Assembly: GCA_913778905.1 (NCBI GenBank)
Contig: CAJYYA010000008.1
Coordinates: 62,001 to 126,000 of the forward strand
Length of the DNA: 64,000 nt
Direction: 5' to 3'
Source: an uncultured Naasia sp.
GTDB lineage: Bacteria; Actinomycetota; Actinomycetes; Actinomycetales; Microbacteriaceae
Positions within the stretch are counted from its first letter, which is position 1. The number at the start of each line of letters is the position of its first letter. The position numbers and the translations under genes were made by a program. Positions 8,783 to 17,937 of the stretch are shown one piece after another. The notes beneath the pieces were generated by a model. That model had not been told where the DNA came from. It saw nothing but the letters and a program-made list of their open reading frames with translations, and made no database searches.

Positions 8783-9224
8783 GTCGGAACCGCTCGCAGA
8801 TGATGGGCATGTCGAATTCGAAGCCGCGTTCGTTCTCCGAGTGGTTCCGCCAGTAGCGCTCATGCGAGGCGCGCCAGTAGTCGAGGGTCTGGTCGCCCTC
8901 ACCCTCCGAGTGGGCGTGGACAGCGTCGACCTCGTCGAAGGGGACGAGGGCGATAGCGGTCGTCTCGATGACGGCTCGCGGCTCGCCCACCCCGTCGAGG
9001 ATGATGCTGTACTCGCCGACCTGAGGCACCGGATCGCCGGCGGCCTCGTAGTCCCAGAGCGAAGATGCGGTGCCGGTCTTCTTCCCCAATAGGACGAGCC
9101 CGAGCAACTCGTCAGCATGTTCGGGGGTCGCGCCGAACGGCCACGCTTCCGGCACGGCCTCGGGCAATCCGTCGACCCGCGCGCGGACATCGCGCCAGAA
9201 CTCATCGATCCGCCGGCTGCTCAC
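8754..9224 (-). CDS. ASCH domain protein
   Basis: 156 residues. The ASCH fold, a PUA-like RNA-binding domain, is indicated by WPFGATPEHADELLGLVLLGKKTGTAS, then YSIILDGVGEPRAVIETTAIALVPFDEV, the HSEGEGDQTLDYWRASHERYW helix and a C-terminal strand with CERFRL. Such proteins are proposed to bind RNA or modified nucleotides and some have ribonuclease activity; the role here is not known. It starts with GTG directly behind a leaderless -10 and its tail overlaps the convergent hydrolase gene. Confidence 0.85.
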   Translation of the reverse strand: MSSRRIDEFWRDVRARVDGLPEAVPEAWPFGATPEHADELLGLVLLGKKTGTASSLWDYEAAGDPVPQVGEYSIILDGVGEPRAVIETTAIALVPFDEVDAVHAHSEGEGDQTLDYWRASHERYWRNHSENERGFEFDMPIICERFRLIDPVPSPA

Positions 9225-9230
9225 CGTCCA

Positions 9231-9236
9231 ACGTTA
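9231..9236 (-). promoter_or_regulatory. -10 of leaderless ASCH transcript
   Basis: On the minus strand TAACGT ends 6 nt before the GTG at 9224. No ribosome-binding site is visible. Confidence 0.5.
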
Positions 9237-9281
9237 AACCTTCGCAGGGCATCCATCGGTCCTCAGCACGAGGCGGTCACT

Positions 9282-9428
9282 GAACGAATGCAGGAACCGC
9301 GTAACGAATGCAGGATCCGACGGTCCGAATGCAGGTCGTCGAAGTCGAGAGCCGCGGAACTATGCGGATTTCGGTGGGCCGGTCGGCGGCATCTCCTGCA
9401 TTCGAAAACGGGACTCCTGCATTTGTTC
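9282..9428. repeat. Family C palindromic repeat array
   Basis: Three forward words (GAACGAATGCAGGA at 9282, TAACGAATGCAGGA at 9302, CCGAATGCAGG at 9324) face two reverse words (TCCTGCATTCG at 9394, TCCTGCATTTGTTC at 9415). About 60 nt separates the two halves, so a long cruciform or RNA hairpin could form. It fills most of the 273-nt gap between the ASCH start and the ABC exporter 3' end, where no gene is seen. Confidence 0.75.
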
Positions 9429-9497
9429 AGCCGCACGGCCGTTCGGCCCCACAGCCGATAAGCCGGTCAGCTGTCGAGCCGCTCAGCCCAGCCCGGG

Positions 9498-11399
9498 TCA
9501 GACGAGGAGCTGGTGGCGGGCCAGGTCGCGGTACAGGGGGACCGACTTGACGAGGTCGGAGTGCGTGCCGACGCCGACGACCTGGCCGTGGTCGAGGACG
9601 ACGATCTGATCGGAGTCGACGACCGTCGAGAGGCGGTGCGCGATGACGATGAGCGTGCGCTGCTCGGCGACCGCGTCGATGGCGTCGCGCAGACGCTGTT
9701 CGTTGAGGCCGTCGAGCGACGACGTCGACTCGTCGAGCAGCAGGATCGGCGGCGCCGCGAGCAGCGTGCGCGCGATCGCGAGGCGCTGGCGCTCACCGCC
9801 CGAGAGCAGGATGCCGTCCTCGCCGACCTGGGCGTTGAGACCGGCAGGGTCGCGCTCGAGGACCTCGGTCAGGTTGACCTTCTCGAGCACCTCGATGCAC
9901 TGCTCGTCCGTCGCATCCGGGGTGGCGAGCAGCAGGTTGTCGCGCAGGGTTCCCGCGAGCACGGGGGCATCCTGCTCGACGTACCCGATCTGCGCGCGCA
10001 GCATCTGCCGATCGAGTGTGCGGATGTCGAGTCCGCCGAGTCGCACCACCCCGGAGTCCGGGTCGTAGAAGCGCTCGATGAGCGACAGCGTGGTGCTCTT
10101 GCCGGCGCCGGAGGGCCCGACGAGTGCCACCCGCGAACCGCGAGGCACCGAGAAGCTGACCCCGTGAAGCACCTCTTGGCGCTCGACGCGCGCGACGGGT
10201 GCGGGGAGCGAGTCGGGGCGGATGCCCATGGCCAGCGCGTTGTCCTGTGGCTCTTCGACCGGCTCGCGCAGCGTGAGGTACGAGAAGGTGACGTCGTCGA
10301 ACTCGATCGCCGGGTCCTCGGGGCGCATGGCGTCGTTGGCGGTGCCGACGATGACCGACAGCGGGGCGATGTCACGATCCGACTGCGACTCGGTCGGCAG
10401 GGCGAGCACCTCCTGGATGCGGCCCAGCGCGCCCAGAGCCTGATTGACGGCGTTGATCGCTCCGAAGAACTGGCCGAGCGGCATGATCATCATGAACAGG
10501 AACAGGATGAACGCGACGAGGTTCGCGACCGTCAGGTCACCGCTCGCGACGCGGAATCCGCCGACGCCGAGTACGACGAGGAACGACACCTGCAGGGCGA
10601 CGCTCGCGATGGGCACGATGAGCGCCGAGATCTTCGCCACCTTGACGCCCTGGTCGTAGGCGCCGGTGGCGTCCTTCTCGATGGCGCTGATCTCGCGCTC
10701 GGTGGCGTTGGACGCGCGCACGGTGCGGATCGCGCTGATGGAGCGCTCCACCGCGGCGGCGAGGTCGCCGACCTTCTTCTGCGATTCGCGGACGGCGGGA
10801 CGGATGCGGCCGGAGAGGGTCACGACCGTGACGATCGAGACGGCCACGACGGCGAGCGTGAGCAGCAGGAGCACCGGATCGAGGATCGCCATGGCGACCA
10901 GTGCGCCGATGAAGGTCAGTGCGCCGCCGATGGACTCGACGACGCCCTGGGTGAGCACCGCACGGAGCAGGGTGGTGTCGGATCCGACTCGCGAGACCAG
11001 ATCGCCGACCCGGCGGGTGTCGAACTCGCCGATGGGCAGGTTGAGCATGCGCGTGACGAGCTGGCGGCGCGAGCTGAGCACGACACCCTCTCCGGTGCGC
11101 TGCAGCAGGTAGTGCTGATAGCCGGAAGCGAGGCCGGCGAACACCACGAGCGCGACCAGCAGCCAGACCAGGCCGCCGAGCGTGTCGCCCGCCTGCACGG
11201 TGGTGATGACCTGGCTCACGAGCAGCGGCTGGGCGAGCGACGTCGCCGAGCCGATGATGCTCAGGGCCAGTACGAGGATCATGACGCGGCGGTGCTCGAG
11301 GATGTACGGCAGCAGTTGAGAGAACGACGCCCGGGGGCCGTCGTCCTTCGGAGCGCGCCCGAAGAGACTGCGGCGCCGGGCGGGGGGAGGAGTGGTCAC
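9498..11399 (-). CDS. ABC exporter, fused permease and ATPase
   Basis: 633 residues: an N-terminal six-helix type-1 exporter domain (about residues 30-320), then one nucleotide-binding domain. The ATPase shows Walker A GPSGAGKST, signature LSGGERQRLAIARTLL, Walker B ILLLDESTSSLD and H-loop IVIAHRLSTV. A half-transporter of this kind homodimerises; lipid or drug export is the usual role. GTG 11399 is preferred to longer readings because a GAGG lies 6 nt upstream and the extra 68 residues would be low-complexity. A loop of about 30 residues before Walker A (after FSYLTLREPVEEPQD) is longer than usual. Monocistronic. Confidence 0.88.
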   Translation of the reverse strand: MTTPPPARRRSLFGRAPKDDGPRASFSQLLPYILEHRRVMILVLALSIIGSATSLAQPLLVSQVITTVQAGDTLGGLVWLLVALVVFAGLASGYQHYLLQRTGEGVVLSSRRQLVTRMLNLPIGEFDTRRVGDLVSRVGSDTTLLRAVLTQGVVESIGGALTFIGALVAMAILDPVLLLLTLAVVAVSIVTVVTLSGRIRPAVRESQKKVGDLAAAVERSISAIRTVRASNATEREISAIEKDATGAYDQGVKVAKISALIVPIASVALQVSFLVVLGVGGFRVASGDLTVANLVAFILFLFMMIMPLGQFFGAINAVNQALGALGRIQEVLALPTESQSDRDIAPLSVIVGTANDAMRPEDPAIEFDDVTFSYLTLREPVEEPQDNALAMGIRPDSLPAPVARVERQEVLHGVSFSVPRGSRVALVGPSGAGKSTTLSLIERFYDPDSGVVRLGGLDIRTLDRQMLRAQIGYVEQDAPVLAGTLRDNLLLATPDATDEQCIEVLEKVNLTEVLERDPAGLNAQVGEDGILLSGGERQRLAIARTLLAAPPILLLDESTSSLDGLNEQRLRDAIDAVAEQRTLIVIAHRLSTVVDSDQIVVLDHGQVVGVGTHSDLVKSVPLYRDLARHQLLV

Positions 11400-11758
11400 T
11401 CGGATCCTCGAGGTCGAAAGCGGTGCGGTGTGGCGAAGGCGGAAGCAGGCGGCGCTCTCACGATCTCCGGCGCCGGGGCGGCGGATCTGCGCGGGGATGA
11501 CGCATGCGCGGGCGGCTCGGAGGAGGTGAGCCGGAGGCGATGCGCAGCGCTGCGGTCGCGCGGATGACGTCGGTCCGGCAGCCGGGCGACGCTCTGCGCG
11601 CAAGCATCGAATCGTATCGCCGCTGCCTATGAGGAGGCTTTGGGGCGGTGGAATGGTTGCGGCGCTCGGCAGGAGGGCATAGCGGTGCCGAATACGACGA
11701 ACGCCCGGTCCGCTACTCGGGTGAGCGCGGGACCGGGCGTTCGCGAGCCGCTACGGGA
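11400..11758. other. 359-nt gap between ABC exporter and MFS transporter
   Basis: Both flanking genes are on the minus strand. The part next to 11400 must hold the exporter promoter; the part next to 11759 holds the transporter terminator. No credible small gene is seen. Confidence 0.6.
11698..11743 (-). terminator. Hairpin terminator after first MHS transporter
   Basis: CGAACGCCCGGTC and GACCGGGCGTTCG form a perfect 13-bp stem with a 20-nt loop, 16 nt past the transporter stop. There is no T run, as is common in high-GC actinobacteria. Confidence 0.75.
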
Positions 11759-13156
11759 TCAGCTGATGTTGCCGTTGTACTCCACGTCGCGAGTCTCGTG
11801 CGTGAGCAGCAGCGCGACGAGCGTGATGACGGCCATCGCAGCGAGGTAGATACCGACGAAGACGGTGCTTCCGCCGCCGAGCTGCCAGAGCGCGACCGCG
11901 ATGAACGGGGCGACCGCGGCGCCGAGGATGCTCGACACGTTGTAGCTGATCGCCGAACCGGTGTAGCGGACGTTTGCGGGGAACAGTTCCGGCAGAACCG
12001 CGGCCATCGGGCCGAACGTGAGCCCCATGAGCGAGAAGCCGATGATGAGCAGTGCCATGACACCGGCGAATCCGCCGCCGAACAGCGGCACGAAGAGCAG
12101 ACCGAAGACCAGGATCGCGGCCGTGACCCAGATGAGGTGCTTCTTGCGGCCGAACTTCTCGGCCATGGGGCCGGACACGAGGGTGAAGACACCGAAGAAC
12201 ACGACGCCGACGATGAGCATGACGAGGAACTCGTTGCGCAGGTAGCCGAGGCCGGGCACGAAGGCGTCGGGGTTGAACGGTTTGCCCGCCTTCTCCGCGG
12301 CGGCAGCGGCGACGGAGACGTCCGACGCGGTGGTGCCGTAGGTGAGCGTGAACGTGGTCATCAGGTAGAAGAGCACGTAGGTCGCGAGCATGATGAAGGT
12401 GCCCTGGATGAGCGGGCGCCAGCTCGTCTTGAACACGCGGGCGACGGGTGCCTTCGCGACCTCGCCCTTCTCGATGACGGCCTGGAATGCGGGCGTCTCG
12501 AACAGCGAGAAACGCACGTAGATGCCGACGATGACCAGCACGGCACTGGCGAGGAACGGGATGCGCCAGCCCCACGCCTGGAACGAGGCCGCGTCGAGCG
12601 TGGTCGCGAGGATGAGGAAGACGCCGTTGGCGAGGATGAAGCCGATGGGCGCGCCGAGCTGCGGGAACGTGCCGTAGATCGCGCGCTTGCCCTCGGGGGC
12701 GTTCTCGGTCGCGAGCAGCGCGGCGCCGCTCCACTCGCCGCCCAGGCCGAGGCCCTGGCAGAAACGGAGGAGCACGAGGAACGCGGGGGCGAGGATCTCC
12801 CAACCCGGCGTGAGGGCCGTCGGCAGGGCGCCGATCAGGACGGTCGCGATTCCCATGGTGAGCAGGGTGGCGACGAGGGCCTTCTTGCGGCCGATCTTGT
12901 CGCCGAAGTGGCCGAAGAGGATCGAGCCGAGCGGGCGGGCGACGAAGGCGGCACCGAAAGCGGCGAACGACGACAGGAGCGAGACGGTCGGGTCGGCGCT
13001 CGGGAAGAAGAGGGCGGGGAAGACGAGGACGGCCGCCGTCGCATAGACGTAGAAGTCGTAGAACTCGATCGAGGTGCCGATCAGGCTCGCGACGATGATG
13101 CGCGAACGCTTGTTGCCGGCGGGGACCGCAGTCGCGGTCGTGGTGTGGGATGTCAT
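11759..13156 (-). CDS. MFS transporter, metabolite:H+ symporter (MHS) family
   Basis: 465 residues with about 12 membrane helices. The opening IVASLIGTSIEFYDFYVYATAA, then LFPSADPTVSLLSSFAAFGAAFVARPLG and LATENAPEGKRAIYGTFPQLG are signatures of the MHS group (KgtP, ShiA, ProP relatives), which import carboxylates, osmolytes or aromatic acids with protons. ATG 13156 is chosen because helix 1 then starts at about residue 20; longer readings add Arg-rich sequence. It is a close paralogue of the next gene. Substrate not deducible. Confidence 0.88.
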   Translation of the reverse strand: MTSHTTTATAVPAGNKRSRIIVASLIGTSIEFYDFYVYATAAVLVFPALFFPSADPTVSLLSSFAAFGAAFVARPLGSILFGHFGDKIGRKKALVATLLTMGIATVLIGALPTALTPGWEILAPAFLVLLRFCQGLGLGGEWSGAALLATENAPEGKRAIYGTFPQLGAPIGFILANGVFLILATTLDAASFQAWGWRIPFLASAVLVIVGIYVRFSLFETPAFQAVIEKGEVAKAPVARVFKTSWRPLIQGTFIMLATYVLFYLMTTFTLTYGTTASDVSVAAAAAEKAGKPFNPDAFVPGLGYLRNEFLVMLIVGVVFFGVFTLVSGPMAEKFGRKKHLIWVTAAILVFGLLFVPLFGGGFAGVMALLIIGFSLMGLTFGPMAAVLPELFPANVRYTGSAISYNVSSILGAAVAPFIAVALWQLGGGSTVFVGIYLAAMAVITLVALLLTHETRDVEYNGNIS

Positions 13157-13489
13157 GGCTGTGTGCCCCAGGAGAAGGCTCGTGCGGGCGGTCTCTCGCG
13201 GAGGGAGGACCCGGGCGCGCGGGCGCGGATACGGAATGCGTCGTGGATGCCGAGCCGATGGAACTCGCCGCGCGGGGTCGCCGCGGAGGAGGAGAGTCGT
13301 CATCAGCGCCGCCGTGACCGCGTCGCAGCGTCTGATCGAGACGGTGTGCGACATATGTCGGCGGGAGGACCGCCTAAGAATACGCCGAGAACTTCCGTCG
13401 CGGCGCGAGGATGGGCTGATGCGCCGGTTCCGTCCCTCCGCCGAGGCGGCGCTCGCCGTCGGATGTCTGGTGGCGACCTCCCGCCCACG
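13157..13489. other. 333-nt gap between the two MHS transporters
   Basis: It holds the upstream region of the 13156 transporter and the 3' flank of the 14917 transporter. The only structured signal is a 12-bp palindrome at 13349. No supported gene. Confidence 0.55.
13349..13360. promoter_or_regulatory. 12-bp palindrome, possible operator
   Basis: CGACATATGTCG is a perfect palindrome about 190 bp upstream of the MHS transporter start and stands out in GC-rich surroundings. It could bind a dimeric regulator. No regulator gene is adjacent. Confidence 0.3.
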
Positions 13490-14917
13490 TCAGGGTCGGG
13501 CGTCGAGTTCTCCGCCTGCACGGACCGAGATGAGGCTGACCCCGGCGAGCGCGGTCAGATAGACGCCGACCCACAGCACGCCCTCACCGCCGGTGTGCCA
13601 CAGCGAGACTGCGACGTACGGGGCGATGGCGGCGCCGAGGATGCCCGCGGCGTTGTAGGCGAGCGCGGAGCCCGTGAAGCGGATCCGTGCCGGGAACATC
13701 TCGGTGATGACCGCGGCCATGGGGCCGAACGCGGCGCCGATGAGCAGGAAGCCGATGAAGAGCACCGCGAGTGCGCCGCCGGTTCCGAACGAGAGGAGCG
13801 GGACGGATGCGAGCCCGAAGATCATGATCGAGATGTTGACGGCTGTCAGGTAGCGCTTACGGCCGAAGCGCACCGTGGCCGGGCCGGACAGCAGGGTCGT
13901 GATGGTGAGGAAGCCCACCCCGACGAGGAGGGCGATGAGCACCTCGGGGCGGGAGTAGCCGAGACCCGGCGCGAATGCCGCGGGGTCGAAGGTCGTACCC
14001 GCTGCGGTGGCGGCGGCCTGCGCCGCGGCGGCGTCCGCCGGTGTGGTGGCGAACGTCAGCGAGAACGTGGTGAGGAGGTAGAACAGCGCGAATGTCGAGA
14101 CGGCGAGACCCGTGCCGCGGAGGAGCTGCCGCCAGTCCTTGAGCGCGTCCCGCAGCGGGGCCCGATCGACCTGGTGCGAGGCGATGACCTCCTCGAACAC
14201 GGGCGTCTCCTGCAACGAGACCCGGACCCACAGGCCGACGAAGACCAGGACGGCGCTCATCAGGAACGGGATCCGCCAACCCCAGGCGAAGAAGTCGGCG
14301 TGCGACAGCTGCGTGCTGAGAACGAGGAACGTCGCCGTGGCGATTCCGAACCCCAGCGCGGCACCGAGCTGGGTGAGCGACCCGTAGAACGCTGTCCGTC
14401 CCCTCGGGGCGTTCTCGGTCGCGAGCAGGGCGGCCCCGCTCCACTCGCCGCCGAGCCCGAGACCCTGGATGAGGCGCATGGTCACCAGCAGGGTCGGTGC
14501 GAGGAGCTGCCACCCCGGGGAGGTCGCGGCGGGGAGGAGGCCGATGACGACGGTCGCCAGCCCCATCGTCATGAGCGTGTAGACCAGCACGCGGGTGCGC
14601 CCGATCCGGTCGCCCAGGTAGCCGAACAGCATGCCGCCGATGGGCCGAGCGACGAACGCGGCGCCGAAGGCGGCGAACGACGCGAGGATCGACGTGGTCG
14701 GATCCGCGCTGGGGAAGAAGAGGGCGGGGAAGACGATGACCGCGGCGGTCGCGTAGACGAAGAAGTCGTTGAACTCGATGGTGGTGCCGATGACGCTGCC
14801 CACGATGAGCCGCATCGGCGGCCGACGCGCCCGCAGTGCTGACTGCGGCGCGGTATCCACCGCTGCCGATCCTCTGCCGTCGTCGGAGCCGATGGTGTTC
14901 GCGCGTTGGATGGTCAT
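13490..14917 (-). CDS. MFS transporter, metabolite:H+ symporter (MHS) family, second copy
   Basis: 475 residues and about 12 helices. The same landmarks as the neighbouring paralogue are present: IVGSVIGTTIEFNDFFVYATAA, FFPSADPTTSILASFAAFGAAF and LATENAPRGRTAFYGSLTQLG. The Asp/Tyr of the first helix motif is replaced by Asn/Phe (EFND-FF), which may alter substrate choice. ATG 14917 is preceded by AAGAGA and, just before that, by a run of 11 G. Longer readings cross into the divergent kinase gene. Tandem duplication followed by divergence is the likely origin. Confidence 0.87.
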   Translation of the reverse strand: MTIQRANTIGSDDGRGSAAVDTAPQSALRARRPPMRLIVGSVIGTTIEFNDFFVYATAAVIVFPALFFPSADPTTSILASFAAFGAAFVARPIGGMLFGYLGDRIGRTRVLVYTLMTMGLATVVIGLLPAATSPGWQLLAPTLLVTMRLIQGLGLGGEWSGAALLATENAPRGRTAFYGSLTQLGAALGFGIATATFLVLSTQLSHADFFAWGWRIPFLMSAVLVFVGLWVRVSLQETPVFEEVIASHQVDRAPLRDALKDWRQLLRGTGLAVSTFALFYLLTTFSLTFATTPADAAAAQAAATAAGTTFDPAAFAPGLGYSRPEVLIALLVGVGFLTITTLLSGPATVRFGRKRYLTAVNISIMIFGLASVPLLSFGTGGALAVLFIGFLLIGAAFGPMAAVITEMFPARIRFTGSALAYNAAGILGAAIAPYVAVSLWHTGGEGVLWVGVYLTALAGVSLISVRAGGELDARP

Positions 14918-14934
14918 TCTCTTCCCCCCCCCCC
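14918..14934 (-). promoter_or_regulatory. G11 homopolymer at the translation start of the second MHS transporter
   Basis: On the coding strand eleven consecutive G (14934 down to 14924) are followed by AAGAGA and the ATG. The tract overlaps the place where a ribosome-binding site should be, so slippage would change spacing or transcript start. A sequencing artefact in the homopolymer is possible. Confidence 0.5.
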
Positions 14935-15025
14935 GAAAGAACGCCCGTGGTGGCGCCCTCCGACTTTTCCAGGCACGCCGTCGGTTCGTCAGTCCGCAAG
15001 CGGGGGCCACGCGACGAGCGTCTGG

Positions 15026-15031
15026 CAGGAT
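15026..15031 (+). promoter_or_regulatory. Possible -10 of leaderless ribokinase-like transcript
   Basis: CAGGAT ends 6 nt before the ATG at 15038. The intervening CGGAGG touches the ATG and is too close for a normal ribosome-binding site. Confidence 0.4.
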
Positions 15032-15037
15032 CGGAGG

Positions 15038-15853
15038 ATGGGCAGAGTCGTCGTCGTCGGAAGTCTCAATGTCGATTCGATCGTCGAGGTGGAGCGTCAC
15101 CCGAAGCCGGGTGAGACGCTCATGGGCGGAGATCTGAAGACCCTGTGGGGCGGTAAGGGCGCCAATCAGGCGGTCGCCGCGGCCATGGCCGGCGCCGAAG
15201 TGGCGATGGTGGGCCGAGTGGGCGGCGACGTCTCCGGCGAGCAGTACCGATCCCGTCTCGCGAAGCGCGGACTCGATGTCTCGCATCTCCGACTCGATGG
15301 GGAGAGCGTGACCGGCCACGCCGCGATCGCCGTCGCCGCCGACGGGGAGAACACGATCATCGTCTCGCCGGGAGCCAATGCTCGCGTCGACTCGACCGAT
15401 CTCGACGCCATCGATGCGATGGAGGCCGACGACGTTCTGCTCCTCCAACTCGAGATCCCGCTCGAGACCGTCGGGGAGGCCATCCGGCGGGCACGGGCGC
15501 GCGGGGCGCGCGTCGTCATCAACCTGGCGCCGTACGCGGATCTGCCGACCGAACTCCTCGAGGCGTGCGACCCGGTCATCGTCAACGAGCACGAGGCAGC
15601 GCAGATGGCCGAGGCCGGCCTGACCGCGTCGTCGCTGCTCACGACCTACGGGTCGAAGGGATCCGCGTGGGGCGACATCGAGGTCGCCGCGACGCGCGTG
15701 GACGACGTGGTCGACACGACAGGTGCCGGCGACAGCTACTGCGGCACCCTGGCCGCGGCGCTCGCCGCGGGCGCCGACCGTGAAACGGCCATGCGAACGG
15801 CCTCGGCCGCAGCTGCCCGCTCGGTCGGCTGGGAGGGCGCCCAGCCGGAATAG
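15038..15853 (+). CDS. Ribokinase-like PfkB family sugar kinase
   Basis: 271 residues, slightly short for ribokinase (about 300). Landmarks: VVVVGSLNVDSIVEVERHPKPGET, the substrate loop GGKGANQAVAAAMAGA, LLLQLEIPLETV, VINLAPYADLP, VNEHEA and the phosphate/anion-hole motif DTTGAGDSYCGTLAAAL with the catalytic Asp in GAGDS. Those features fit ribokinase (ribose to ribose-5-phosphate). The third position of GAGDSYCG is unusual (F is common). Divergent from the MHS transporter, so one may supply the substrate of the other, but that is inference. Confidence 0.8.
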   Translation: MGRVVVVGSLNVDSIVEVERHPKPGETLMGGDLKTLWGGKGANQAVAAAMAGAEVAMVGRVGGDVSGEQYRSRLAKRGLDVSHLRLDGESVTGHAAIAVAADGENTIIVSPGANARVDSTDLDAIDAMEADDVLLLQLEIPLETVGEAIRRARARGARVVINLAPYADLPTELLEACDPVIVNEHEAAQMAEAGLTASSLLTTYGSKGSAWGDIEVAATRVDDVVDTTGAGDSYCGTLAAALAAGADRETAMRTASAAAARSVGWEGAQPE

Positions 15854-16159
15854 CAGCGCTCCCTGGTCGCTGAGGAGGTCGCTCTGCGACCGTCGCGAAG
15901 CGGCCCGGGGGATGAGCCCGCCCATTGAGCGCAGCGAAATGAAGGGTGCTCGCCGGGGCAGGGCCTCGATACGCTTCGCTACTCGGCCGGTCTCGGTACG
16001 GCCTGGCGGCCTACTCGACCTCCGGGTCTCGGCGCCGCCGCGATTCCGAACGTCGAGTAGGGCGGTGTCTTGCTTCCGGACATCGAGTAGGGACCGCGAA
16101 GCGTCCCGTACCGAGACGACTCGTGTAGGAGCGAAGCGACGTACCGAGAGCGCCCCGCC
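15854..16159. repeat. Family D repeats in the rbsK-ribH gap
   Basis: This 306-nt gap between convergent genes is made of short repeated words. CATTGAGCGCAGCGAAATGA at 15926 recurs with one change near 44409. GTCGAGTAGGGC and ATCGAGTAGGG lie near 16048 and 16083, and the opposite-orientation words CTACTCGGCC and CCTACTCGACC lie near 15977 and 16011. The words form overlapping inverted repeats. No gene is seen. Confidence 0.65.
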
Positions 16160-16639
16160 TCAGCGACGCAGCGACGCCAGGGTCAGGGCCGTGCGGACGG
16201 CGGCCTCGGCCGCCTCGGCGCCCTTGTCCTCCTTGGAGCCCGGCAGGCCGGCGCGGTCGATGCCCTGCTGCTCGTTGTCGAGCGTCAGCACTCCGAAGCC
16301 CACGGGCTTGCCGGTCAGCACCGATACCTGCGTCAGACCCGAGGTCGCCGCATCCGAGACGTACTCGAAGTGCGGCGTTCCCCCGCGGATGATGACGCCC
16401 AGCGCGACGACGGCATCGGAGCCGTTCTCAAGCGCGGCACGAGCCAGCACGGGGAGTTCGAAACTTCCTGCCGCCGGGATCTCGACGATCTTCGCGCCCG
16501 TCTGCTCGAGCACGCGGCGCGCGCCGGCGAGGAGGCCGTCGGCGATGACCTCGTGCCAGCGTCCGGCGACGATGGCGACCGTCAGGCCGCTCGCGTCGAG
16601 AGTGGAGAGGTCGACCTCGGGTGCTCCGTGTCCGCTCAT
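16160..16639 (-). CDS. ribH: 6,7-dimethyl-8-ribityllumazine synthase
   Basis: 159 residues. Condenses the ribityl-aminouracil made by RibD (after dephosphorylation) with the butanone phosphate from RibBA. Conserved parts are [48 protein letters not shown] with the catalytic His in PHFEY, and [17 protein letters not shown]. Last gene of the operon; its ATG overlaps the ribBA stop (ATGA), which suggests coupled translation. Confidence 0.96.
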   Translation of the reverse strand: MSGHGAPEVDLSTLDASGLTVAIVAGRWHEVIADGLLAGARRVLEQTGAKIVEIPAAGSFELPVLARAALENGSDAVVALGVIIRGGTPHFEYVSDAATSGLTQVSVLTGKPVGFGVLTLDNEQQGIDRAGLPGSKEDKGAEAAEAAVRTALTLASLRR

Positions 16640-17937
16640 CGGGTGGCTCCTTCTGCGATGGGCTCGGCGGGTCCGCCGGCCGGTTGGTGATCGAGTTCAC
16701 GGGCGATGATCTCGTGGCCCATGCGGTCGCGCTTGGTCTCGAGGTAGCCCTCGTTGAACGGCGAGAGCCCGACGACGAGCGGCACGCGCTCGATGACGGT
16801 CACGCCGTGCTCTTCGAGTTGGCGCACCTTCTCGGGGTTGTTGGTCAGCAGGCGCACGCTGTCGAGGCCGAGGTCCGCGAGGATCCCGGTCGCCGCGCCG
16901 TAGTCGCGGGCGTCGGCGGGGAGGCCGAGCGCGAGGTTGGCGTCGAGCGTGTCGAGGCCGTCCTCCTGCAGACGGTAGGCGCGCAGCTTGTTGACGAGGC
17001 CGATTCCGCGACCCTCGTGCCCGCGCAGATAGACGACGACGCCGCCTTCGCGCTGGATCGTCTCGAGGGCGGTGTCGAGCTGCGGTCCGCATTCGCACTT
17101 GAGCGAGCCGAACGCTTCCCCGGTGAGGCATTCCGAGTGCACGCGCACCAGGGCGCCCGGCTTCGGGTCGCCCGAGATGATCGCGATGTGGTCGGCACCC
17201 GTCTTGCCGTCGCGGTAGGCGCGCATACGGAAGGTTCCATGCGTCGTCGGCACGTTCGTCTCCACCTCGAAGTGCACGCGCGGTGACTCGGCGATGAACG
17301 TCTTCGGGGTCTCGCACGGCTGCAGATCCGGGTTCTCACGCAGGAACGCGATCAGCGCCTCGATTGTCGTGACGAGCACGCCTTCGCGCTCGCCGAGCTC
17401 GATGAGACCGGGCAGGCGCATCATCTCGCCGTCCTCCGCGACGATCTCGGCGATCGCACCGACGGGCTGCAGGCCCGCGATCCGCATCAGGTCGACAGCG
17501 GCTTCCGTGTGGCCCGCGCGCTCGAGCACGCCGCCCGCGACCGCGCGCAGCGGCAGGATGTGACCGGGCCGGATGAGGCTCGACGGGGTGGCCGCCGGAT
17601 CGGCCAGCACGCGCAGGGTGTGCGCGCGGTCGGCAGCACTGATACCGGTCGACACCTTGTCGGCGGCATCCACGGAGATCGTGTAGTTGGTGCCGCGGGC
17701 GTCCTGACTGTTCGGCACCATGACGGGCAGCTCGAGTCGGTCCGCGATCTCGTCGGTCATGGGGGCGCAGACGAATCCGGAGGTGTTGCGGATCGTCCAG
17801 GCCAGCCACTCCTGGGTCGCGGTCTCGGCGGCGAGGATGACGTCGCCCTCGTTCTCGCGGCCCTCGTCGTCGGCGACGATGACGGGTTTGCCGGCGCGAA
17901 GCTCCGCGAGGACGGCGGGGATGCTGGCGAGACTCAT
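16636..17937 (-). CDS. ribBA: Bifunctional 3,4-dihydroxy-2-butanone-4-phosphate synthase / GTP cyclohydrolase II
   Basis: 433 residues. The RibB half (about 1-205) has [10 protein letters not shown] and the [10 protein letters not shown] loop. The RibA half (about 210-420) has the zinc site [18 protein letters not shown] and the [10 protein letters not shown] arginine motif. It performs the first step of both branches of riboflavin synthesis, from GTP and from ribulose-5-phosphate. A strong AAGGAGGTGCGAG precedes the ATG, the best Shine-Dalgarno sequence in the operon, and fixes the start; the gene also overlaps the ribE stop by 4 nt. Confidence 0.96.
   Translation of the reverse strand: MSLASIPAVLAELRAGKPVIVADDEGRENEGDVILAAETATQEWLAWTIRNTSGFVCAPMTDEIADRLELPVMVPNSQDARGTNYTISVDAADKVSTGISAADRAHTLRVLADPAATPSSLIRPGHILPLRAVAGGVLERAGHTEAAVDLMRIAGLQPVGAIAEIVAEDGEMMRLPGLIELGEREGVLVTTIEALIAFLRENPDLQPCETPKTFIAESPRVHFEVETNVPTTHGTFRMRAYRDGKTGADHIAIISGDPKPGALVRVHSECLTGEAFGSLKCECGPQLDTALETIQREGGVVVYLRGHEGRGIGLVNKLRAYRLQEDGLDTLDANLALGLPADARDYGAATGILADLGLDSVRLLTNNPEKVRQLEEHGVTVIERVPLVVGLSPFNEGYLETKRDRMGHEIIARELDHQPAGGPAEPIAEGATR

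Noticed and set aside
11648-14842. Very long plus-strand open frame opposite the two MHS transporters
   Set aside because: It encodes Asp/Glu/Arg/Gly-rich low-complexity sequence antisense to two clear membrane proteins, as expected from high-GC codon bias.
14906-15037. 44-residue N-terminal extension of the ribokinase-like gene
   Set aside because: It overlaps the divergent transporter start and the C11 tract; homologues begin at GRVVVVGSLN.
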